A stretch of 64,000 bases of DNA from Hemileia vastatrix (Eukaryota; Basidiomycota; Pucciniomycetes; Pucciniales; Zaghouaniaceae). The position numbers and the translations under genes were made by a program. The notes under the pieces are model-generated. The model worked only from the letters and a program-made list of their open reading frames with translations. It did not search any database and was not told the origin of the DNA. This document shows positions 47,719-60,401 of the stretch, in pieces (position 1 is the stretch's first letter; every line of letters starts with the position of its first letter). The DNA lies in contig JASXTE010000078.1 of NCBI GenBank assembly GCA_030280995.1, forward strand, positions 93,080-157,079, in the 5' to 3' direction.

Positions 47719-50427
47719 ATGAGTGAAGAAAAGAAACTGACTCCAACTTCATCCAATGAAAAGACTCACACTGCATTCAATACTTCCGATGTCGTGACTC
47801 CAACAAAGGAAGATCACAAGGTGAGTAGCGAAGAGAAGATTAGAGCGAACTTGAGTGTTGAATGTTGTTGTGGGGTTCAGAAGTTGCTCTGCTCCCTCCC
47901 CGCACTTTCTTCCTGCTGACGCCTCTTCTTCTCGATGATCTCATTCTCGCTCGCAGCCAAACTTGACAAGCAATGTCAATGCAAAGCTGGCAAATCCATT
48001 GGCAGGTCTCACTCGTGATGAACTGTATCGCAATGCTGCTGCCTTCTGTCAGACTCATGGTCTGCAGGAATACCAAGACGAGATGCAAAAGGGTGCTCTG
48101 ATCGCTCAGGTGAGTATTGGATTGAGGAATTGGCAAGGAAACAGTGAGGAATTGGAGTTGGCGAGAGGAAGAAGGCGGAAGAGAGAGCAGGACAGCATCG
48201 GATTGAGAGGGGCAAAATCAACATGCCTTTCGAAGAAGAGCAGAGAATCTCACTCCAAACTTCTTACCCTTTTCTCTCTCACAGGATCCGCTCATCTTCG
48301 AGACTCTAGACGATCTCGATGAAGCCGACAAAGAAATCCTCAGACGTGAAATGACTCACAGATGGAATCAGGTAAGTCGAACCCTTTAGAAGAAAAGAGA
48401 GGCAAGGTTCGGAGCTCCAGAATCTCACCTGTCGTCTCTCTCTCTCTCTCTTTTACAGCCCAAGATGCTGTACTTTATGGTTATCATGTGTTCAGTAGCT
48501 GCAGCAGTTCAAGGTATGGACGAAGCAGTCATCAACGGAGCTCTACTTCAATTCCCATACGAATTCGGCATCGCTGGATTAAACGGAGATGCAGAGAAGG
48601 ATAGTTGGATCAAAGGTCTCTTAGGTTCTGCTCCTTATATCTGTTGTGCCTTTTTGGGTTGTTGGTTAACTGCTCCTTTGAATCACTACTTTGGTAGAAG
48701 AGGAACCATCTTTATCACTGCTACTCTAAGTTGTCTCTCTTGTTTCTGGCAAGGAGTCACAAACTCATGGCAACATCTCTTCGTTTCAAGATTGGTCTTG
48801 GGTTTGGGTATCGGTCCAAAATCAGCTACTGTTCCAATGTATGCCGCTGAATGCGCTCCTCCTTTGATTAGAGGAGCTTTAGTCATGCAGTGGTGAGTTG
48901 AGAAGAGGCTCTCGAAGCGAGATTCAAAAAAAAAAAGAACGACACTTCTCCAATCTTGAACTGTTCTTCCGACTTTTTTCTATATCTCCATGTTCTTCTC
49001 GAAAACCAAAGGCAAACTTGGACTGCTTTCGGAATCATGCTTGGTTACGTTAGTTGTCTAATCTTCTATCAGATTCCATTCGCAACCTACACCGATTCTA
49101 CTCCAAAGATGGTAGCCGAATACATGACAGTCAACGGAATCCGTGGTCTCTCTTGGAGGTTCATGTTGGCATCTGCCGGTCTTCCAGCTATCTTCGTCGC
49201 TGTTCAAGTTTACATTTGTCCTGAATCTCCAAGATGGTTGATGAAAAAGGGGCGTTATCCTCAAGCTCTTCAATCCTTCGTTCGTTTGAGAAACTCAAGA
49301 CTTCAAGCTTGTAGAGATCTTTACTTCGCTCATTGTCTTTTGGAAGAAGAGAACCAAATCGTCAGAGGTAAAATGCCTTTCGTCGAACTCTTCACTATTC
49401 CAAGAAACGCAAGAGCTACTCTAGCTTCGACCATCAAGTGAGTCCAAAGATCTCACTCAAAGAGCTCTCCTTCGTCTGTCCTCTGACCCTGTTCTCTTCT
49501 CTTACTCGATTCAAACAGCATGTTCGGCCAGCAGTTTTGTGGAGTTAACGTCATCGCTTACTACTCTTCATCGGTTCTCTCTGAAGCTGGTCTCAGCGAC
49601 ATCAAAGCTCTACTAGGATCCTTCGGATTCGGAGCTCTCAACTTCCTGTTCGCAATTCCAGCCTGGTACACTATCGACACTTTCGGAAGGAGGAATCTTC
49701 TTCTAGTCACCTACCCTTTCCTTGCCATTTTCCTTCTAATGACTGGATTCAGTTTCTGTGAGTATGACTCTTCTCTCGTCTCGAACGACACTCTGTTCTT
49801 CAAAGCTGACTCAAGTTCTCTCCCTCACAGTCGTACCTGAAGGAAACGGTCGTGTCGCAGTCGTCTTGACTGGAATTTATCTCTACGCTTGCTTCTATTC
49901 ACCTGGAATGGGTCCAGTTCCTTTCACCTACTCAGCCGAAGCTTTCCCTCTTTACATTCGTGAGATTGGAATGAGTTATGCTACTGCTGTTCTTTGGTTC
50001 TTCAATGCCGTCCTCTCTATCACTTTCTTCCGTTTGGAGATCGCTTTCACTCCTCAAGGAGCTTTCGGATGGTATGCAGGTGAGTTTCAAATCAATCAAG
50101 GTCGAGCGCAACAGACGAAGCTCGATCTTCATCGATGAAATCCATCTGACCTCTCCGCCCATTCCTCTTTCACTCTACCCAGCTTGGTGTGTCATTCTTT
50201 GGCTCTTGGTCTTCTTTTTCATGCCAGAGACGAAACAACTCTCACTGGAAGAATTGGATCAAGTCTTCTCTGTTCCAACAATGAAACACGCAAAGTATCA
50301 AGCTGCAGGTGCTCCTCACTTCTTCAAGAAATACGTCCTTCGTCAACGTATTGGAAACAGAGAACCTCTTTATGATATGGATCCTTCGATGACGAGGACT
50401 GCTCTTCCAGCTGGAGGAGCAGCTTAG
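47719..50427 (+). CDS. MFS sugar transporter
   Basis: Seven or eight exons, all in frame. A long cytosolic N-terminus (about 150 residues, Thr/Lys-rich then acidic) precedes twelve predicted membrane helices. Family motifs are NHYFGRRGT and TFGRRNLL in the loops after helices 2 and 8, PESPRWLMKKGR at the end of the first half, QQFCGVNVIAYYSS in helix 7 (the QQ.xGxN sugar-contact motif) and PETKQLSLEELD at the end. It imports a hexose, disaccharide or polyol by proton symport at the plasma membrane. The specificity is not evident. The VFFFMPETKQLSLEELDQVF ending and the extended N-terminus resemble basidiomycete transporters in which the N-terminal part is thought to be regulatory. Confidence 0.9.
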
Positions 50428-50941
50428 AATCTGTCTTTCTAAACAGATGATTTAATCTCAGTAAAAGGAAAAAGAAAAACCCTAAATAAAAAAGAAGCAT
50501 CGGATCCTCTCATCAATCGCATTCTGTCAAACTCAATCGGTTTTAATCTCTCCAGTTCCTATCCCTTCTTTCTATCTTTTTTTGTTTCTGTTCATGATTT
50601 CCAATTGTTTCCGTTTGTTATTACCTCGCTACCTTTGCTCTAGTTGTTGTTTCAATAAGAATCAGATTCCTCACTTGTTTCCTTTCTCCACGCCTCAAGA
50701 AACGAAAGCAGATTTCTGTAGCGTCTTTGGGATTCTGGCTCTGAAATGAATAGGAAAGCCGCTCGATGTCAAGTGTGTCTCAAACTGCTAGAGCGAGCGA
50801 GCGAGTGTGGAGAAGCGTTTTCCTTTGTTCTCATTCTTGCTCTTCTACCACTACTACCAATTTGACAAAGCAGCAGAGACTCGCTCTTTCCATTTCAAGA
50901 ATAATCCAGAACTGTCGCCTAACGTAAACCACTTCTTCAAC
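50428..50941. other. intergenic
   Basis: 514 bases; the transporter 3' UTR (A-rich run near 50460-50495) and the F-box gene promoter. No gene is recognised. Confidence 0.4.
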
Positions 50942-53165
50942 ATGGATGGATCCAGCTCTGCGAGCAAGCAGCTGCAATGCGAGCAAGCTAATGCAGAACG
51001 AGCACAAGCAGCTCTAGATCGATTGGATTTCAAGACAGCTGAAGAGATTTGCAATACCGTAAGTGTCAATTGTCGATCTTCTTCTGCAACTCTTTCAATC
51101 AGATCGACCTGATCCATGCTCTATCGACGACAGCCAGCAAAGTTGCAACCACGTTCTCGTTCTCTCTACTCACTGACGATTCATTCACTGGTGCCTTTAT
51201 TTCCACACTCTATCAGGCTCTCGCTGCCTCACCCTCGGATTCAGCTGCTTTTCTTCTCATCAGGAGCATGGTACACGAGAGAAGAGGCAACTTCGAAGCT
51301 TCGAGAAAGGATGCGGAGAAAGCTATGAAGACTGGGAAGAGAAAAGATCAAGTGAGCATCAGATTCCTGGAGTCCGAGCTAGCGAGATGTTCTCTCGTTG
51401 GCTAAAGATTCTTCTTGTTCATGAAGCAAGAGACTGGAATCAGATCGAAGTCAGTTGCTGAACACTTGTCTTCCCCTTTTTCTTTCCTTTCCGGTAGTGT
51501 CATCTACGTCTCGCCTTCTCTCACATGTCTTTTGCGATGAATCAAATTCTGAGGTCTTCGCAAAGCATGCCAAAGGCTATCGATAGACCTACGCTCGCTC
51601 GAAACAGCCAGGTGTTGGACTTGGTCGAAGCTTTGCAACAACTTAGGACTAAAGAGTCAAAGAGTCCATTTGAAAGAATTTCTCCTCACCTCTTTATCAG
51701 GATCATAGGTTTATGTGATGCCAAATCTTTGTCTTCCTCATTCAGAGTCTGCTCTGACTGGAAAGGAGGCATCGAGGAGAATCGAAATCTCTTTAGAAAC
51801 TTTCAATTTGATGGTGGTTCACTCAGAGCGGGAGCTGGAATTCGATTCTTCAACGAACGCTGTGGCGGAACTTTGGTTTCAATAGATCTTCAACTCAATT
51901 CCCCATTATTCTCCCAATACAACGTCAGACACACAGATCTTCGTCCAGCGCTACTCGAATCGGTCGGAACGCTCAAGCATCTTTCTATCTCGGATCACGT
52001 CCCATTCATCAGTGATCTGGTGGACGACGACTTCCAGACCAATCTCATAAGTAGATTCCACTGTTTGGAATCGCTTCGTTTGGTGAATCATTCAGAACTG
52101 CTCCTGGACTTCGAGCCAACTGTCCATCATTTTCCCAACTCGGTTCGACTCAAACGCTTTGAATGGAGATCAGAAAATGAGTTCCCGGTCTTCAACGACG
52201 ATCTTTGCTCTGTATTGAAAGATGCAAAGGAAGTCACCATAGATATCTTCAGAAATGGTTGGCACAATATTCCTCAGCCATGGGTTCTCTCACTTCTCTC
52301 TCAAGCTTCAGAACTCGAGGACCTTCAACTAGATGACCTCTCTTCAGTTGCATCGACAAGTCCTATTTCGTTCATGAGACTTCCAAAGTTAAAGAATCTT
52401 TACCTCACTTGGGTTCCGTCAGACGAAGAATCAGCAGACCCAAGAGCTTTCTTCAACAAATTTCATGCTCCAAATCTTCAAACTCTAAGCATAGATGATT
52501 TGAATCCAGTATCTTTACAAAGCCTAGGAGCTGGTCCAAACCTGAAAAAGTTCAAGTGTCAAAGTCTTCGTTCAAGTTATCGACCTCAAGAGGCAGTGAA
52601 GACGCTACTGGAATCAATGAAAAGTTGGAACGATCTAGCATGCTTAGAAATTGTCACCAGCAGAAGGTATGATTATGATGATGAGCTAATCTCAAGTCGT
52701 TTCTCGGAGGAGTTCTGGATCGAATTGTGTCATGCTTTAACTGTTTTGGCAAGAGAATCAATCAAAATGAAGGGATCGGATTCAATCATCTTGCCAAGTC
52801 TGAAAGAACTGAGATTCGAGTTAGTTTTGACAAGGCAAGCTGGTGACTCTCCAAGCCGTCTAGGTTCAAGTTTATGCTCCTTGGTCTCTTCAAGAGCGGC
52901 AGCGTTTGACGGAAAAGACAACGCTTTGATCATGTCTTGTGCAAACGGTTTCAGTCGTTATCATTCTTCTTCCAAAACGTCTTCGAATCCTTCAAGATTG
53001 GGAATCAAATCTCCGCTAGAGAAAGTCTGGATCAGGCTGGATTCTATAGCCTTGGACGCTAGATCATTCATGTGGCTCACAGAGCATGTGGGCAGAACAA
53101 TGTTCTGTGCAGTGATACCGAGTTCGGGAGAGGAGGTTCCAGACGTGACTGATGAGTCGGATTGA
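50942..53165 (+). CDS. TPR plus F-box plus leucine-rich protein
   Basis: I join four exons: 50942-51058, 51217-51351, 51387-51449 and 51498-53165, about 660 residues. The first two give two TPR helices (AALDRLDFKTAEEICNTAL, then RRGNFEASRKDAEKA). The F-box follows (SPFERISPHLFIRIIGLCDAKSL), then about 350 residues of irregular leucine-rich repeats. Such proteins (Dia2/Pof3 type) are substrate receptors of SCF ubiquitin ligases. The junction between exons 2 and 3 is unsure: it needs either a 35-nt GTGAGC...GAG intron, or a frame jump after a readable stretch that ends at TAA near 51405. The MFSRWLKILLVHEARDW segment is certainly coding-like. The last exon alone, from 51525, would be a shorter alternative gene. 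Confidence 0.75.
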
Positions 53166-53564
53166 GAGATGTTTCTTGATATTTGTTGACTCTTCTGTTG
53201 TGTTCTATAGACTTGTAGAGATCGAGTTATCCGTAATGAAATTCTCCTTTCCTTATACGAGAGATCCGATCCTGTCTTATCGTTGCCTTTCAACGATTTC
53301 CACGATTTCAAGCGGTCTTCGAGGAGGACTGCAAAGAAGAGCACGAAATTGTCATTAAATTCAGCATGCGGAAGGTTTTGATATGAAGTCACAATAAAGA
53401 TAAAAGAGAGCAAAGAGACCAGTCGGTACCACAAAAGCAAAATCTAGACTCCCGACCACCAATTCTTATTTTCATATTGCTTCATTTGAACGCTCAGCTC
53501 CTTCCTACGACCAGTGTTCACTGTTGAATCGAGAAATAGAGAGCGGCAAGGGAATTGATCTACA
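53166..53564. other. intergenic, convergent 3' ends
   Basis: About 400 bases between the F-box and lipase genes; nothing recognised. Confidence 0.4.
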
Positions 53565-55416
53565 TCAGTGATCGTGTTCAGGATTCAAGCTTCCAGAACT
53601 CAATTTCCGATTCAACTCACGAGTCACCTCATCCGCGTCAGCGAAGAGTGAAGTTGCTACTGTCTGAATATTTGGTTTGCCAGCTTTGACTGGATTTGGA
53701 ACTCCGTCGAAGCGATCTCTGATCCATTTCAAAGTCATTGGTAAACCAGTGAAGATGAGAATCAGATGCCCCTAATAAACAAGAGAAGAGATTATGAACG
53801 TTAGAGATGAAGAGCGAGGATCAGAGATGCAGAGCTCTATCCATTCTTGAAACTCACAGAAAGATTGTCTCTGACGTAAGAGATAGTAGCTCCTTTCTTT
53901 CCCCACAACGTAACTAGATCGTCGACCGTCTTGAAAGGCACGACTTCATCATTCAAACTCTGGTAAATAAGCATGGGAACGATTGGAACTTGCTTCTTAT
54001 CTTTCTTTGAGGCTTCTCCCATCTTGTTCTCAATAAGAATCTGAGCAGGGATAGCTGCTTTGAGTGGATCCGTGTTCAAGTTGAAGTAGCTTTCATTTTT
54101 GTCGTTTTTTGTGATACCTAGAATATCGGTACTGAAAGACTTGACCATGAAGGTTCCAAAGCACTGCGTCTTTGCAGCAGAGAACATCTGCTGTCCTTTC
54201 TCATTGGCCACTCCATCCAACCATGATTGAAGAGCGGGGTAAGTGTTTGCCTGAAGGGACAGAAGGGACAGACGAGAGTAGACAGTGAGCTTTTGAAATG
54301 GAGAAGATCGCTCGACGTTTGACTTTTAGACTCACCAGTCCTTGCATGACTCCCACGATCAATCCTGAAACAATCGTGTTATTGATGTGATAAGCTACGG
54401 CTCCGATGTCGTTGGGGACTCCACCGCATGCGTAGCCAATGATCTTGTCGTTTAGCTCAGGCGCGTAAGAGTTTTGAAGTTGAGCTGAGTGAAGAGGGGA
54501 GTTTCCCGAATGAAAGCACAGAGAAAAAGACATTCAACTAGGCTTCCTTGATCTCAGTCTACAGTATAGATCTCTTTCAGAAGACTTACCTGCCCAACCA
54601 GTAGCTAGAGCTCCACCACTGTAGCCCCACGCTTGGATCCTGACGTTGTTGGGATCGAGAGCCAACTCTGAAAAGGCGAGGACAGCTCTGATGGAATCTA
54701 GAACAGCATGTCCGGATTGGATACCTGCACCGAAAGCATCGTTTTGAGACTCGTAATCCGGGACAGAGACAATGTAGCCTTGATCTAGAAGTGGCTCTAT
54801 GAAGATCTTTTCCGAAGTAGCTGTGAAAACAGGTTGGTAAACAAGATTGGAAGTGAGCACTCTCGTTTTCTTTTACTTCTTTCCTTGCTACTTTGATCGA
54901 GAAGTCGAAAGATAGAACAAAAGCCTTCGACTCACCAGTCACGCTATCATCAGAATTCTGACCATTCAATCCGAACGAGGTTTTGCAATTAGGGGCCGCG
55001 CTATCCGTCTTTGCTTGATAGGAGACCAATTTATCTTTCTTGGAATTAGAGGGTAGAATCAAAGTGGTGACTGTTATCTGAGTAGTGTTGTTGGCTGAAA
55101 GTGTGGCATAAGCAATTTGCCAACTCTGAAGAGTGTAGCCATCAGTAGAGAATGGAATCAACTGTACTGGTCTGGATCTAATGATTTGTCCTGGAGAATA
55201 AGCTGCCAATGATTCAGAGGTATCCAAATAGCCATAGAAAGGATCGAACTCTGGCGATGGAGCAGAGGTTGTGAGCCCAACGAGGCTGATAGGGGGAGTG
55301 AACGAAGATTGAAGTCAATCGTCGGATCCATTCTAATTGAAGGTGATGATCCTTTCTTTTGTGAAGCTGACTTACTCTGTGACTGTTCTCAACCAGGTTT
55401 TCTCCTTCTGACACAT
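53565..55416 (-). CDS. secretory lipase family (LIP-type) alpha/beta hydrolase
   Basis: Six exons on the minus strand, in frame from FYGYLDTSESLAAYSPGQ to the C-terminus. The nucleophile elbow is GYSGG (AWGYSGGALATGW), and GYIVSVPDYESQNDAFGAG plus YQSLNDEVVPF (catalytic aspartate) match the fungal secretory lipase fold; the histidine is likely in GHLILIF. The class cleaves triglycerides and other esters outside the cell, and it is expanded in lipid-dependent yeasts. The N-terminus is a puzzle: the only usable upstream ATG (55416, MCQKEKTWL) gives no hydrophobic signal peptide. A missed upstream exon is likely. One acceptor ends GAGAG instead of CAG. Confidence 0.83.
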
Positions 55417-56017
55417 TGTTGAGATAGGTGGAAGGAAGAAAGTTGAAGAGGAACCTCCTATTCTGAACGCGCTAGAGAAACGCCGAGAAGGGGAGCCGAA
55501 ATTCCATGTCTATCTCAACATCATCGCAACATCTCGAGAATCGATTTGACTCTCAGATCAATGCAGTGCTTTGGTTGAGAACTTAGTTTTTTCATCGTCG
55601 GTATTTGAGAAAAGGGAGACAATACGAGCCAATTAAGGAACACATGAGAAAGAAGAATCGAAACGAAAAAGGAGGACCAAAATAAGAAAGTAAAAGAGAT
55701 CATTATCTAAGATAGAAAAGTGTGAGGGGAATAGAGGGAGAAAAGAAAAAGCTTTGAAGAGCATGGGAGAGAAGAAACGAAAGAGGGAAACCGGGTTTTA
55801 GGGATATGGAAGATAAAAGAGACGAAAAGGTCATAGGTGAAAAGTTTTGAGATTTCATTTTTTGTCCTTTAATAAACCATCGAAAGCTGAAAATCCAAAG
55901 GAATCGAAAGAGTTGAAGAAAAGGTAGGCGAGTCTCTTGCGTTTTGGACTTTGGGTGACCTTGAGAAAAAGAGAACGAGAGAAGAGAGAAGGTTCGATGA
56001 TAGATCTTCAAATTTGC
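55417..56017. other. intergenic between lipase and septin
   Basis: 600 bases between two minus-strand genes. The missing signal-peptide exon of the lipase could lie in the first 150 bases. Nothing else is recognised. Confidence 0.35.
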
Positions 56018-58126
56018 TTAATTCCTTAGAGAGAAACCTTTCTTCTTCGATTGCTGTTGTGGCGTTGAATGAGTAGACAAGAGGAAGATGAAGGATATAG
56101 AGATCAGCAAAACGAATCTCAACGGAGTTCTCATTAACCAAGTGTCGAGTGATGTGATTCTCGCAAAACTCACCGAAACCTTTTCCGGAGTCAAAGGTCT
56201 ACCACTTTCCAATCTTCTCTTCTTTTCCTCCAATTCCCCTCTTTGTTTTTCCAAAGCGTCTCTCATTTCTCTATGTCTAGCATAAAGTTCCTCTTCAGAT
56301 TGTTTCAATTTAGCTTCCTTTTCAGCTACCTTTTGTTGGAAGACCAATTTCATTTCATTTTCCATTTTGGCCAATTTGGCTTCATGTAAAGCTCTCTCTT
56401 CTGCCATTTTGGCAGCTGGATTCACTTCCTTGAAAACAGACATGTCTTGAGTGACACCCATTCCAACCAATTTCCCAGATCTATACTTTTCATATAAAGT
56501 CTTGTGAGTGTGTTCCTTCAATTCTTCCATGTGAGTTCTAATCAACATTTGTCTCAACTTGACGAAATCACAATGAGCTTCATTGTCTACTTCAATCGTT
56601 CCCCATGGATAAACACGTCCACGAACTCTACGTCCATCTGGAGTGTCGACTTCGGAATTGGATCCAACGACTGCGAATGGAATCTTGCGCTGTGTGGGTG
56701 AGGAAGAGAGAGAAATTTTGAAAGGTGAGAATTCAATCGAGAGGCATACATTCTGTTCCTTCGCCATTCTCGTTCACTAGAGCTCGACACTCACGACAAT
56801 CTCTGCATTCTCAGCGACGGTCTCTTCGTCCTCGTTGTCATAGACTGGAGCGTGGAAGATTTGGATCTTGTGATGGGCAATATCTGCCAGGACTCTTTCC
56901 TTGAAGGTAGAGATTTCCTCGTCTGTCAAGGTGTCGGATTTGGCAATGACTGGAATCAAGTTGACCTTTTCGTGAAGACGACGCATGAACTCAATGTCGA
57001 TTGGACGAAGACTAGAAGGGGTATGAGGAAGGGAAGGATTCGAGTAGGAAGGAAAAGAGGGGGGTCAGTAAAGATGGAAGGAAAGTAGGAGGAAGGATTG
57101 GAAGGTGATTAAGAGCTTGAGAACAGAGTGCCTCTCCTCTCTGAAATGATCTTTCAGTTCAATTCGTGGGTTCTTGCTATTCAATGAGCTCTGGAATGAA
57201 GCTCTGAGAGCTTTGCGAGACAGCCAATTGCACTATCTCGAATCAAATCTACTACTCGCTCTCGTCCTATCTTCTCTGATCTCCCTCTCTTTCCCTCCCT
57301 CCCACCACTCGCTTCTCTTTTGACCAATCCAACCCTTCCGAGTACTCACGCATGACCGGTTGGTTGGATAAAGTAAAGACAGGCGTGAACACGGTTGTCT
57401 ACCATCTTTGCACGATTGACCCTGTTCTCTTGTTCCAAGTAAGCGTCGAATCTGGATTCAATGTTGTCCACGATTGGTTTCCAGCTGTAAGTAAGAAATG
57501 AGTGAATAGATTCAACAATCAGTATTAGGCAAATTCAATTGATGAATAGAGATTAGAAGTGGAAATCGAATCTAGAGAGTGATTGTGATTGTCTCTCCTC
57601 GTTCGCTCGCTCGAAAGTGCGAGGGCTTCCTTCTGGAAGAAGCTCATCTTCTCATTCCAATGATTATCGATTCAATCCTATTTCCAAAGTACCAAAAGCA
57701 GTCATGTTCAATCCAGACAATCTCCCTCATCCTAACTTGGACTCTTCGTCGTAGTACTACTCACCTGTCGTCGTTATTAACAAAGTCACCGAAACCAGGA
57801 GTATCGACTACGTTCAATCTCAACCTAACGCCATTCTCCTCTATATCAGCAGAGATGGATTCGATAGCAACTGTTTTTGGTCTCTCTTGATGAGGAGGAG
57901 GGACTTCCTTTTTGGAATAAAGAGTAGTGTTGAACAGAGTATTGATCAAGGTGGATTTGCCCAAACCGGATTCCCCCACTACCATTGCGGTGAATTGGAA
58001 ACCTTTTCTGACGGATCTACGATGGACTTGATTTGGTAGATTGGCGAATCCAACGTAACCCATCAACTTTTTACGGGCAGCTGATGGAGCTGGTTGAGAA
58101 GATCCATTGGGGATGGGAGAGGACAT
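56018..58126 (-). CDS. CDC3: septin, Cdc3/AspB group
   Basis: Five exons, in frame. The G1 P-loop is GESGLGKST, the switch motif is DTPGFGD, the G4 motif is AKSDTLT, and the septin-unique element runs through [33 protein letters not shown] ahead of the GTPase domain and the C-terminal coiled coil ([18 protein letters not shown]) place it with Cdc3/AspB rather than Cdc10, Cdc11 or Cdc12. The C-terminus ends KKKGFSLRN on a separate small exon. Septins assemble into hetero-oligomeric filaments at the bud neck, septum and growing tips. The polybasic stretch just before the P-loop (RRSVRKGF) is expected to bind phosphoinositides. Confidence 0.94.
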
Positions 58127-58486
58127 TGTGCTGAGATGGATGGATGGAGATGGAGATGGGGATGTTGATGGAAGGATTGAGGATTGGATTGAAACCAGTT
58201 GATCGTAATTGGAAGCTGGATTGCAGGTTGGATTGTCGAGTTGCTGCTTTATTGAAATCCCAATCTGGTTAGAACGAAGGGAAGGAAGGCAAGCTTAAGA
58301 TTGAGCTTCGCCTTCTTCTGTGACCTCACCTACACCTACTCAACAATCAGATTCAATCATTCAGATCTCTAATATTACAGTCAAGATATCATCCAACATC
58401 AAGTATCCTCAATTATTGAAAGAGAGAAGAGAGCGTCGAGCAGAGTAGATTGCCATCCCATCCATCCAGTCCAACTCTAAGTGAAT
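58127..58486. promoter_or_regulatory. divergent promoter, septin / U2A'
   Basis: 360 bases between divergent starts; no clear TATA element. Confidence 0.4.
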
Positions 58487-59781
58487 ATGAAGTTGACTGC
58501 CGATCTCATCAACCAGTCTCCCTCCAAATTGAATCCATTAAAGCAGAGGGAATTGGATCTTAGAGGTCTCAAAATACCCATCATTGAAAACCTAGGTGTG
58601 ACCAAAGTGAGTCAATCAGATCAGAATACTCAGACTTCTCATCTTGCAATCTGACATCTTTCCCTCTCTCTCTCTTCTCCAGGATCAAAACGATCTTTTA
58701 GATCTAACAGACAATGACATTCGATCCTTATCAAACTTCCCTTTACTATCTCGATTATCGATCCTATTGATCTCCAACAATCAAATCTCTAGATTCTCAT
58801 CCAATTTGCCTTTTACTCTACCCAATTTACAATCCTTGAATTTAAACAATAATCAATTGACGAGTATATCTTCCCTTTTACCTCTGGCTAAATTCCCTAG
58901 GTTGCAATTCTTGAGTCTCATGGGGAATCCAGTCGCTAGGTTGAAACATTATAGAGATTTCTTGATTTGGAAATTGAAACCTCTTAGAGTATTGGACTTT
59001 GATAGAATAAAGGATAAGGTGAGTCAATCGCATAAAAGAATGAAATAGTTATAGATCCCAAGTTTGTTGGGCAGGGAGTAAGGATTTCTACTTCTATCTC
59101 CATTCGAGACAAAGATGCTAAACATTCTTTCCACTTTTCCCTTCTCTCTCAAAGGAACGATCCAATTCCAAATCTCTCTTTGAATTAGAAGATGGTAGAC
59201 CTTCATCTCTTTCAATTTCTCTAACGACAAAGACTCAAGAAGAAATCCAAAGAGAAACTCAACAAGAAGAAGAAGAAGAAAGTAACAACAATAATAATAC
59301 TTTTGAAGTTGGTCAAACGTCGAATTCCAAAGGTAGAAATAGAACAGAAGGTGAAAGAGGTGGTAAAGGTAGATTGATGACTACAAAAGAAAGACTTAGA
59401 TTGGAGAAATTGATAGAGAATTCCTCTAGTTTGGAAGAGATTAGGAAATTGGAGGAGAAATTAAGAGATGGTTTCGTACCTCAAGAAGAAGAAGAAGAAG
59501 TGACGAATGGGAATGGAAAAGATGTTGAAATGAAAGAAAAGGAAAAGGAGAAGGAGAAGGTTGATGGTGAGGGTGAGGGTGATGTTTCGACTGAAGCTGG
59601 AGATGCAATGCAAGTGGATCAGAATAATAATAATAATACTATCAATAATGAAGATGAAGAAGATGGGGTCGACGCTACTACTTTGGATCAGGAAAATGCT
59701 AACAAGGATAACTCTAGTTCAAAGAAACCTGCTGGTAGAGGTAGAGGAAGGGGAAGAGGTAGAGGTAGAGGAAAGAAATAG
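58487..59781 (+). CDS. LEA1: U2 snRNP A' (Lea1-like) with an acidic/RG-rich tail
   Basis: Three exons: 58487-58606, 58683-59018 and one from about 59155 to 59781. MKLTADLI, ELDLRGLKIPIIENLG and the leucine-rich repeats (LSNFPLLSRLSILLISNN, LPNLQSLNLNNNQL, FLSLMGNPVARLKHYR) are typical of U2A'. With U2B'' it binds stem-loop IV of U2 snRNA in the spliceosome. The repeat domain is conserved; the C-terminal 200 residues are extended with Glu/Lys-rich helices and Asn repeats and end in an RG repeat (seven or so Gly-Arg steps, then GKK). Human U2A' is about 255 residues and lacks an RG tail of this kind; here the total is roughly 360. Confidence 0.92.
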
Positions 59782-60401
59782 AAGAATTTCTTCCACACGA
59801 ACGAGTTTTCAAATCCTACCCGAAAAGAATTCTCGACCTTTAACCCAATCCTCAAGACATAATTGTTTTCAACATCAAAATCCTCATTCATGAGATTCGG
59901 CTATCAGGGTTTTGGAACAATTACAGCTTTGTTCGAAGTGACTTTTCTCACTTTCCTTCTCAATCCCCTTCTGTCACGTTTCTCTTCCATCTTTCACAAA
60001 AGGTCTTTGTATAAGTAATGTATCTTGTTCGTTCAAAAGAAGCCTGCTTTCAGGTTTACATTCCAATCCTCTTCCCTTTTTTTGACTTCTCTTCGTGTTG
60101 AATTCTGTCCATGGTCCAATTTCTGAACTTCGATTTTGAAGTTGATTCAATCTCTCAAGGACGAAGCTTTTGAACAAAAAGACTTATATGAAGATGACTA
60201 CGAGGAAATTGTATGGGAAAAGAACAATGATGAGAATCAAATTGTAAGGAATCGGGAATGATGTTCAGAGAAGTGAAAAACAAAGAATGTCCAGAGAAGA
60301 GAAGGGTAACGTTCCTATGTACAAAGATGCAATGCAGCAGAAAATGAAAAGACGACATGGAAAGGGAGATAGAGAATGCACCAGCAAAACGGACCATTCT
60401 T
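59782..60401. other. intergenic, convergent 3' ends
   Basis: 620 bases between U2A' and the second P450. No gene recognised. Confidence 0.4.
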
